NCBI RefSeq assembly: GCF_000380965.1 | Contig: NZ_KB905551.1 | Span: forward strand, 62,001-126,000 | DNA length: 64,000 nt | Source: Paenibacillus ginsengihumi DSM 21568 | Lineage (GTDB): Bacteria; Bacillota; Bacilli; Paenibacillales; NBRC-103111 | Reading direction: 5' to 3' | Shown here: positions 57,928-64,000 of the stretch, in pieces | How positions within the stretch are numbered: position 1 is the first letter of the stretch | Layout of the letters: the number at the start of each line of letters is the position of its first letter | The notes under the pieces: model-generated | What the model was told of the DNA's origin: nothing | Database searches by the model: none | The model's input: only the letters and a program-made list of their open reading frames with translations | Position numbers and translations under genes: made by a program

Positions 57928-58143
57928 CATTGACCACCTCTGTCCGTTTGACCTTGCAATGAAAAGGGTTTCTTAACCATAGTATACACCCTGTTCATAA
58001 ATTATTCAATATTTGATCAACATTTGGACAAAGATTAATCAACATTTAGACAAAATTATTGAGAAAACGGCCCGAGGTGCGCAGTCCATCTTCATCTTCT
58101 AATGGTGCCGCGCGTTCTCGCGCATTCTAATGATGCTGCGCGG

Positions 58144-59055
58144 TTACCGATATCCTTCCGCATTCGCCGGCTTGCCCGCATCCTGCACCTCTACAATGTA
58201 ACGCCAGCAATCCGGCTGCGAGCCGTCCAGATCCGTGAAGCCGTAGATGCGGGCCAGCTGACCGCTGGAGAGCGACTGCCCGTTCCAGCGGCGCACGTTA
58301 GGGTCCGCGGCAAGCGCTGCTACAGCTCGTCCGGTGAAGCGAGGCGACTCGGAAATGACAAAATGCGGCTCCCGGATAGCTGCCTCGCGCCAATTGTCCT
58401 CCGTTACCCCGAACGTCTCCAGCATTATTTCCGAGCGCATCCAGCCGGGAGTGAGCGCCACAGCGGTGCACCCATAAGGCTCGAGCTCCTTCGCCAGCGC
58501 CCAAGCTAAACGCAGGACAGACGTCTTCGCCAAATCATAGAACATGGACAGCCGATAATTCGCCGCGTTATATTCTGCCGTTCCGTCCGTCATTTCGACG
58601 ACGAGGCCGCCGCCGGTTCGAAGCAGAAGCGGCATGGCGCAATGATTCGTGATCAGATGCGTGTCGAGCGCCAGACGCAGCATGCGCAGCCCATTTTCCA
58701 GCGAATGCTCCCATACCGGCTTATGCCAGTCGACCAGCAGTTCCCCTCCCCAAATATCGTTGACGAGAATATCCAGCCTTCCCTGCTCCTCATCGATCCG
58801 CGTCACAAGCGCTTGAACCTTTCCAGGCTCCAGGTGATCGACCTGCACCGCGATGCCGCGTCCGCCGGCCTGATCGACCAGTTCGGCCGTTTCTTCAATC
58901 GTCTCCGGTCGCCCGTATTCCGATACTTGAGTGCGCGTCGTGCGACCTGTCACGTACACGGTCGCCCCGGCGGCTCCCAACTCTATCGCGATCGCCCGGC
59001 CTGCGCCGCGGGTAGCTCCCGCGACAAGGGCGACTTTTCCAGCCAATGGTTTCAT
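58144..59055 (-). CDS. Short-chain dehydrogenase/reductase
   Basis: NAD(P)-dependent oxidoreductase of 304 residues with AGATRGAGRAIAIELG cofactor motif, NDIWGGE where NAG normally sits, and catalytic Tyr-Lys (FYDLAKTSV). The Ser position is Thr/Asp-like (EMTDGTAEYN), so the catalytic set may be altered. Start at 59055 (MKPLAGKV) has GGAG upstream; the frame to 59112 has none. Substrate unknown. Confidence 0.88.
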   Translation of the reverse strand: MKPLAGKVALVAGATRGAGRAIAIELGAAGATVYVTGRTTRTQVSEYGRPETIEETAELVDQAGGRGIAVQVDHLEPGKVQALVTRIDEEQGRLDILVNDIWGGELLVDWHKPVWEHSLENGLRMLRLALDTHLITNHCAMPLLLRTGGGLVVEMTDGTAEYNAANYRLSMFYDLAKTSVLRLAWALAKELEPYGCTAVALTPGWMRSEIMLETFGVTEDNWREAAIREPHFVISESPRFTGRAVAALAADPNVRRWNGQSLSSGQLARIYGFTDLDGSQPDCWRYIVEVQDAGKPANAEGYR

Positions 59056-59143
59056 GAGACATGTCTCCTTTATCAATAGTTTGCCTACATTATTATTATA
59101 GATGCGATACATGTCATCTCTTGTCGTATATCTGAAAACAATA

Positions 59144-59170
59144 AAGCGCCAGGATCGATTCCTGACGCTT
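59144..59170 (-). terminator. ArsR/SRPBCC operon terminator
   Basis: Stem AAGCGTCAGGA / TCCTGGCGCTT (one mismatch) on the minus strand, followed by a T-rich tail, 25 bases past the ArsR stop codon. Confidence 0.7.
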
Positions 59171-59194
59171 GTTCGATTGACAATTGACGCTCAT

Positions 59195-59524
59195 TCATTC
59201 ATCGCTGTCCGTTTCCACGAAACGTTGGAGGGCAGCCAGCCTGTCATCCCAATATTGGTCGAAAAAGGCCAGCCACTCCTTGATTTCGGCCAAAGGCTCC
59301 GGCCGCAGCCTGTACCTCGTCTCCCTCCCGACTTTCCTCCTGCTGACGAGACCGGCATCAGACAGCACGTGCAGATGCTTGTTGACCGCCGTGCGTGTCA
59401 TCGGAAAGCATTGCGAGATGGCGGCGATCGGCATTTCCTTGTCGGCCAGCAGCTTCAGCATGCTGCGGCGGGTCGGGTCGGCAATCGCCTGAAAGACATC
59501 GTGCCTTACAGCTGGTTCGGCCAA
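59195..59524 (-). CDS. ArsR-family winged-helix repressor
   Basis: 109-residue DNA-binding protein with the ArsR fold: VFQAIADPTRRSMLKLLADK, recognition helix ISQCFPMTRTAVNKHLHVL, wing VGRETRYRL. No metal-binding Cys cluster is visible. Start is TTG at 59524 in the tail of the SRPBCC gene, seven bases after GGAGG. Such ArsR/AHSA1 pairs commonly autoregulate; two palindromes lie upstream of the operon. Confidence 0.88.
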   Translation of the reverse strand: MAEPAVRHDVFQAIADPTRRSMLKLLADKEMPIAAISQCFPMTRTAVNKHLHVLSDAGLVSRRKVGRETRYRLRPEPLAEIKEWLAFFDQYWDDRLAALQRFVETDSDE

Positions 59525-59526
59525 AG

Positions 59527-59952
59527 TTAAGCCTCCACGTATTGGACGAGATTTTCTTTGACAATGCCTTCCCAGCCGCCGTTCATGATCTCGCGAATGA
59601 CCGAATGCGGCTGTCCGGACGCCGTCTTCTTGTCCGCATCCCAGCCGGAATGAATCAGCGTGAACTCGGTCTTGCCCTCCTCCAGCTGCTTCAGCTCGAA
59701 CGTCAGGCTCCAATCCTTGTCCCAATCAAAGCGAAGTCGATACGGCGGATCGACCTCGGTCACTTTGCACGGCGAATCGCCGAAATGTCCGGTATGCAGA
59801 ACGAACTCGCGGCCGACGACAGGCTCGAACGTATTGGGCATCCACCAGGCGGCGATCCCTTCCGAGGTCGCCACTGCCTGCCACACTTTTTCGATCGGCG
59901 CATTCAACACGACGGTTTTGCGAATTTCCGGCAATCGTCCTTGATTTGACAC
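59527..59952 (-). CDS. SRPBCC (AHSA1) family protein
   Basis: 141-residue START-like ligand-binding fold: RLPEIRKTVVLNAPIEKVWQAV, AWWMPNTFEPVVG, GWEGIVKENLVQYVE. Such proteins are often paired with ArsR-type repressors in Bacillales and probably bind a hydrophobic ligand; the ligand is unknown. ATG 59952; first gene of the two-gene operon. Confidence 0.88.
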   Translation of the reverse strand: MSNQGRLPEIRKTVVLNAPIEKVWQAVATSEGIAAWWMPNTFEPVVGREFVLHTGHFGDSPCKVTEVDPPYRLRFDWDKDWSLTFELKQLEEGKTEFTLIHSGWDADKKTASGQPHSVIREIMNGGWEGIVKENLVQYVEA

Positions 59953-60004
59953 GATAATTCCTCCTTGGGATCAACGAAGATGCGGTCGTTTGACCATTAT
60001 TATA

Positions 60005-60047
60005 TAACACCTTTCGGTTACATGTTCATCATAACACCTAAAGGTGT
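60005..60047. promoter_or_regulatory. Operators for the ArsR-type repressor
   Basis: TAACACCTTTCGGTTA (60005-60020) and the perfect palindrome ACACCTAAAGGTGT (60034-60047) about 26 bases apart by centre-to-centre spacing of roughly 28, close upstream of the SRPBCC gene. They share the ACACCT half-site. Probably operators of the adjacent repressor. Confidence 0.65.
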
Positions 60048-60191
60048 CATTTTGCAACCGCGCACATATCATTTCGCTTGCCGGTCTTCCAGCTGGTGTT
60101 CGCATCATTCCGCTTCCCGGCGTCCTGTCTGGCGTCCCTTGCAAGGATAGGCAGCCGCGGGTTAGCGGAAGTTATTCTTATTCCTGCTTCC

Positions 60192-60371
60192 TATCTTGAA
60201 AATTTGGCGGTATACGCCGACAAAATTTCAACACTGAAGGTGACGACCGATGGCGACAGGAATCGCTCGTCATAGGCGTCTATCTTGAAAAATTGGACGG
60301 AACCCTCCGGCGAATTTTGGGCACCGCAGGCGACGACCGATGGCGAAAGGAATCGTTCGTCATAGGTGTCT
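60192..60371 (+). repeat. Two tandem copies of repeat family B
   Basis: About 90-base unit in two successive copies (60192-60280, 60281-60371). Each begins TATCTTGAAAA(A/T)TTGG, then GACGACCGATGGCGA, ATCG(C/T)TCGTCATAGG, G-TC. A hairpin CCGATGGCGA / TCG(C/T)-CGTCATAGG is visible in each. The copy at 29.2 kb has the same core with a better-paired stem. Confidence 0.75.
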
Positions 60372-60392
60372 ATTTTTCTTCCTATTTTTATA

Positions 60393-60420
60393 TTGACTTG
60401 GCTTTGATCCGTGCTATAAT
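60393..60420 (+). promoter_or_regulatory. Sigma-A-type promoter for the MFS gene
   Basis: TTGACT (60393-60398), 16-base spacer, TATAAT (60415-60420), 62 bases before the MFS start codon. Confidence 0.7.
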
Positions 60421-60482
60421 CGCTGAATGGACTTTTATCCGGTACCGGCATTTCACAGTTAACAGCAAGGGAGGCATGCGCC

Positions 60483-61703
60483 ATGGCCCAACCGGCAGCA
60501 TCTGTCACAGCGCCAAGCGCAAACAAGCATACCGTTTATCCGATTTTATTTGCCATCAGCATCGTCCATCTGCTGAACGATTCGATGCAATCGACCATCT
60601 CCGCGTTGTTTCCGATTTTGAAGGACTCGCTCGCGCTCACCTACACGCAGATCGGTCTGATCGCTTTTGCCATGAATATTACGGCTTCGTTCCTGCAGCC
60701 GGCCGTCGGGCTGTATGCGGATATACGGCCGCGGCCTTATATTTTGCCTGTCGGCGTCTGCTTCACGCTGCTTGGCATCGTCACGCTGGCGCTCGCCCCC
60801 AGCTTCGGCGTCATTCTGTGCGCCGTCATTGCGATGGGCATTGGCTCGGCCGTTTTTCACCCGGAATCGTCCCGCGTCGCGTATTTGGCCGCAGGCGGCA
60901 AGCGGGGGCTGGCCCAGTCGATCTTCCAGGTCGGCGGCAACATCGGCAGCTCGCTCGGGCCGGTAATGACGGCGCTTATCTTCGTGCCGCTCGGGCAGAT
61001 CGGCGTCCTGTGGTTTACGTTTGCCGCGCTCACGGCGATAGTGCTGCAATATTATGTCGCGAGATGGTACAGCCGCCAGGACATCGTCCCGCGCAAGAAG
61101 CGCGCGGCCTCCGCGATCCAAGAAGCCGCCGGCCGGCTGACGCGGGGTCAAGTCGTCGCCGCCGTATCCATTCTCGTATTTCTCGTGTTCTCGAAACATG
61201 TTTATATTTCCAGCATTACGAGCTTTTATTCCTTTTATTTGATCGAGGATTACGGCGTGTCCGTCGAGCGGGCCCAACTGTTTTTGTTCGCCTTCCTCGT
61301 CGCCTCCGCGGCGGGAACGTTCTTCGGCGGTCCGCTGGCCGACCGCTACGGGCGGCGGAACATCATTTGGCTGTCGATTGTCGGCACCGCTCCGTTCTCC
61401 TTGCTGCTGCCGCACGCGAGCCTGTTCTGGTCAGGGGTGCTGTGCGTCTGCGCCGGCTTCGTCCTGTCGTCGGCCTTTTCGATCATCGTCGTCTATGCGC
61501 AGGAGCTGCTTCCCGGCAAAGTCGGCCTCGTCTCCGGCCTGTTCTTCGGGCTCGCCTTCGGCATCGGCGGTCTCGGCTCCGCCGTGCTCGGCACGATCGC
61601 CGACGCCACCAGCATCGCGTTCATCATGAACCTGTGCGCCTTCCTGCCGCTGCTGGGCCTCCTGGCGCTCCTGCTGCCCCGCGACGAGGCGCTGAACGCC
61701 TGA
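60483..61703 (+). CDS. MFS transporter, fosmidomycin-resistance-like
   Basis: 406-residue inner-membrane exporter with 12 membrane segments (IVHLLNDSMQSTISALFPILK, GLYADIRPRPYILPVG, DRYGRRNIIWLS). Residues HLLNDSMQS and FHPESSRVAYLAAGGKRGLAQS fit the Fsr branch. ATG 60483 has GGGAGG upstream. Single-gene unit behind a strong promoter and a pair of tandem repeats; natural substrate unknown. Confidence 0.9.
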   Translation: MAQPAASVTAPSANKHTVYPILFAISIVHLLNDSMQSTISALFPILKDSLALTYTQIGLIAFAMNITASFLQPAVGLYADIRPRPYILPVGVCFTLLGIVTLALAPSFGVILCAVIAMGIGSAVFHPESSRVAYLAAGGKRGLAQSIFQVGGNIGSSLGPVMTALIFVPLGQIGVLWFTFAALTAIVLQYYVARWYSRQDIVPRKKRAASAIQEAAGRLTRGQVVAAVSILVFLVFSKHVYISSITSFYSFYLIEDYGVSVERAQLFLFAFLVASAAGTFFGGPLADRYGRRNIIWLSIVGTAPFSLLLPHASLFWSGVLCVCAGFVLSSAFSIIVVYAQELLPGKVGLVSGLFFGLAFGIGGLGSAVLGTIADATSIAFIMNLCAFLPLLGLLALLLPRDEALNA

Positions 61704-61877
61704 CTGAGGCCGCTGCACCGGCGGCGGCACGGTCAATGGCGGCACGGTCAAGATCGTCCAAGCATTGCAAAATAGTGATAGGCCCGGTCAAAAGATTGTT
61801 ATTGCTCACAAGCCTGCTCATAGGTTAACTTTAGGTTAACTTTGATGACAAAATACTACAGGCTGGGGAGATGGCAA

Positions 61878-63869
61878 ATGGGTCAAAAGCTGTATCACGG
61901 CGCCGCGTTTTATCCTGAATTGTGGGATGCCGAGGTGCTTAAGCAAGATATCCGCATCATGAAGGAAACAGGGATCAACGTCGTCCGGATCGGGGAATTC
62001 GCCTGGTCGACCATGGAGCCGGAGGAAGGCAAAATCGACATCAGCTTCTTCGTGGAGATCATCAACAAGCTGTACGAGAACGGCATCGAGACGATCATGT
62101 GCACGCCGACGCCGACGCCGCCGATCTGGATGTCCCACGCTCACCCGGAACGCTTGTACGTCGACGAGGAGCTGACCGTCATGGGTCACGGCTCGCGGCA
62201 GCACGCCTGCACGAACAACCCCTATTTCAGGGAAAGGGCCTACATCATTACGGAGCATATCGCTAAGGCGGTCGGCCATCTGCCCGGCGTCATCGGCTGG
62301 CAGATCGACAACGAATTCAAGGCGCACGTCTCCGAATGCATGTGCGAAACGTGCAAAGGGTTATGGCACGAATGGCTGAAGGAGCGCTACGGAACGATCG
62401 AGCGGCTGAACGACGCCTGGGGAACGCAAATTTGGAGCGAATATTACCACAGCTTCGAGCAGGTGCCGCAGCCGGGACCGGCCCCGTTCCTGCACAATTC
62501 GTCCCTCAAGACGATGTACCAGCTGTTCTCTATGGAAAAGATCGCCGAGTTTTCGGACGGGCAGGCGGCGATCATCCGCCAATATTCCAAAGCGCCCATC
62601 ACCCACAACAGCAGCATCGCCTTTCATGTGGATAACGAGCGGCTGTTCCGGAATCTCGATTTCGCGTCGTTTGATACGTATGCCAATTTCAACAATACGC
62701 CTGCGTACTTGATCAACTGCGATATTTTCCGCAATTTCAAGAAAGGCAGACCGTTCTGGATTATGGAGACGAGCCCGTCGTTCAGCGCCTCGCTGGAAAG
62801 CTACGCGCTTCCTCACCCGAACGGCTATTTGAAAGCGGAAGCGGTAGCGGCCTACGGCTTGGGGGCGGAAGCGTTCTGCTACTGGCTCTGGCGACAGCAG
62901 CGCGCCGGCTGCGAGCAGCCCCACGGCTCCGTCATCAGCGCCTGGGGCAAGCCGACGGTCGGATATGCGAATGTGCTGGAGGTGGAGCAGGCGAGACGGC
63001 AGCTCGAGCCTGTGCTCACCCCAACCGAGGCCGCCCAGGCGGAGGTCGCTATCACTTATTCGGACCGGGCCAAGGCGTTCCTGAAGACGGAGCCGCACCG
63101 CAAGCTGAATCATCGCGGTCTCGTTACGTCCTTCTATGAGCATTTCCTGGCGATGGGCATTCACCGCGACTTCATCCCTGAAGGTGCGGAGCTGGACGGG
63201 TACAAGCTGCTGTTCACCCCGTTCCTTCATTATTTGTCCGAGGAATATATCGATCGGGCATGCCGATTCGTCGAGCAGGGCGGCATCTGGATCGTCGGTC
63301 CGCTGACCGGCGGCCGTACGGAGCATCATACGGTGCATACGGATGCCGCTCTCGGCGAGCTGGAGCGCAGGGCCGGCGTCGAGACGCTGTTCACGTACCC
63401 GATGGACGGCACCGGGACGATCGGCGAAGCGTTCGGCACCGAAGCGCCGCTCAGCTTGTGGAGCGCCGTGTTCGAGCCGAAGGAGGCCGCGGCGGTCGGC
63501 GTTATCCGCGAAGGCTTGACGCCGGGCAAAGCGTTCATTACCGAATGCCGCCGCGGCGCCGGCAAAATCGTCATGCTCGGCTCCATGCCTGCAGGCGATG
63601 AAGGCAGCGCGATGCTGCGGGCGCTGATCGACCATTACGCCCGGGAGGCCAATGTGGCGCTCCGCACGGACGTAACGCCGGGCACCGTGGTCGCTCCGCG
63701 GCAAGGCAGCGGATACCGCCTCTGGGTTATCGTCAACATGGACGGCCAAGGCGGCACCGTCACGCTCCCCGAGGACGGCATCGACGCCATCACGCAGCAG
63801 CCTGTACCGCAGGGCGCGCTTGCAGTCGGCAAATACGAATATCGGGTCATCCGTTTCGAGGACCAATAA
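61878..63869 (+). CDS. GH42 beta-galactosidase
   Basis: Cytoplasmic glycosidase of 663 residues. TIM barrel with acid/base E146 (GWQIDNEF) and nucleophile E297 (WIMETSP); zinc cluster Cys residues C111, C154, C156 and C159 (ECMCETC) are all present, as in many GH42 enzymes. Then a trimerisation domain and a small C-terminal sandwich. Acts on galactosides, often arabinogalactan or galactan fragments. Start at 61878 (MGQKLYHG) has GGGGAG seven bases before it; the open frame starts earlier at 61842 without one. Confidence 0.93.
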   Translation: MGQKLYHGAAFYPELWDAEVLKQDIRIMKETGINVVRIGEFAWSTMEPEEGKIDISFFVEIINKLYENGIETIMCTPTPTPPIWMSHAHPERLYVDEELTVMGHGSRQHACTNNPYFRERAYIITEHIAKAVGHLPGVIGWQIDNEFKAHVSECMCETCKGLWHEWLKERYGTIERLNDAWGTQIWSEYYHSFEQVPQPGPAPFLHNSSLKTMYQLFSMEKIAEFSDGQAAIIRQYSKAPITHNSSIAFHVDNERLFRNLDFASFDTYANFNNTPAYLINCDIFRNFKKGRPFWIMETSPSFSASLESYALPHPNGYLKAEAVAAYGLGAEAFCYWLWRQQRAGCEQPHGSVISAWGKPTVGYANVLEVEQARRQLEPVLTPTEAAQAEVAITYSDRAKAFLKTEPHRKLNHRGLVTSFYEHFLAMGIHRDFIPEGAELDGYKLLFTPFLHYLSEEYIDRACRFVEQGGIWIVGPLTGGRTEHHTVHTDAALGELERRAGVETLFTYPMDGTGTIGEAFGTEAPLSLWSAVFEPKEAAAVGVIREGLTPGKAFITECRRGAGKIVMLGSMPAGDEGSAMLRALIDHYAREANVALRTDVTPGTVVAPRQGSGYRLWVIVNMDGQGGTVTLPEDGIDAITQQPVPQGALAVGKYEYRVIRFEDQ

Positions 63870-64000
63870 TCGGTTCGATCATTTCGGAATCGCCCATATG
63901 AAAGCCGCTCAGCTTATGCCGCTCCAGAATCGGGAACGGTTATAGTTCATTCAAACAAGTGCTTAAGGCGCTGCTTTGGCAGCTTCATGCTGCTGGAGAG

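Noticed and set aside
60191-60526. Minus-strand ORF with repeated YDERFLSPSVV
   Set aside because: Produced by the two tandem copies of repeat family B; no ribosome site.

Overview
The window looks like a chromosome segment of a GC-rich member of the Bacillales, most likely Paenibacillus or a close relative. This rests on strong AGGAGG-type ribosome sites, TTG and GTG starts, AraR- and BirA-type operators of the Bacillus kind, a YesM/YesN two-component pair beside a CUT1 sugar ABC transporter, several AraC-type regulators next to glycoside hydrolases, and an aa3-type quinol oxidase operon. The genus is inferred from gene content only. I saw no rRNA, tRNA, CRISPR array, intact insertion sequence or prophage.

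Layout. 0.2-3.7 kb: biotin uptake, with bioY divergent from an ATPase gene and a fused ATPase-transmembrane gene, and a perfect BirA-type operator between them. 4-5.4 kb: a twice-frameshifted membrane protein gene, a structured dispersed repeat and a 19-bp tandem array. 5.5-8.8 kb: hemerythrin-like protein, GH28 pectin hydrolase and a divergent AraC regulator. 9.1-9.7 kb: an AT-rich remnant of a polymorphic toxin tail with its probable immunity gene. 10.4-12.1 kb: araA alone, under two AraR boxes. 12.4-17.9 kb: housekeeping and stress genes (NlpC/P60 hydrolase, aromatic acid exporter, a second-type ClpP abutting a truncated DUF3231 gene, VOC protein, AhpD-like protein, serine hydrolase). 18-27.9 kb: GH2 beta-galactosidase, then a sugar-sensing and uptake unit: lipoprotein, two permeases, YesM-like kinase and a YesN-like regulator broken by one amber codon. 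28.3-33.5 kb: IclR regulator and an unusual run of two CaiB/BaiF CoA-transferases, a MaoC hydratase and a solute-binding-like protein with no signal peptide. 33.6-37.4 kb: GH3 glucosidase with divergent AraC regulator. 37.5-44.6 kb: amidase remnant, an unrecognised protein, phosphatase, DUF1835 protein, MarR plus DHA2 efflux pump, SDR, DUF6157 and a glycine-rich membrane peptide. 44.7-48.8 kb: uppP, a 43-bp tandem array, hisC and a divergent MocR-type regulator lacking its PLP lysine. 49.5-53.1 kb: oxalate-decarboxylase-like bicupin and an orphan sugar-binding lipoprotein. 53.4-57.4 kb: four-subunit quinol oxidase. 57.6-63.9 kb: small membrane protein, SDR, ArsR/SRPBCC pair, MFS pump and GH42 beta-galactosidase.

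Taken together, much of the window serves plant-polysaccharide and oligosaccharide use (GH28, GH2, GH3, GH42, AraA, ABC uptake, AraC/YesMN control). The most unusual non-coding content is a roughly 200-bp intergenic element made of up to three consecutive hairpins closed by CAACA/TGTTG stems. It is present three times (4.9, 10.2 and 53.1 kb), and stem changes on both sides of one hairpin suggest conserved structure. A second short repeat family (29.2 and 60.2-60.4 kb, perhaps 10.3 kb) and four local tandem or inverted repeats add to this. All reading here is by eye, without database searches.
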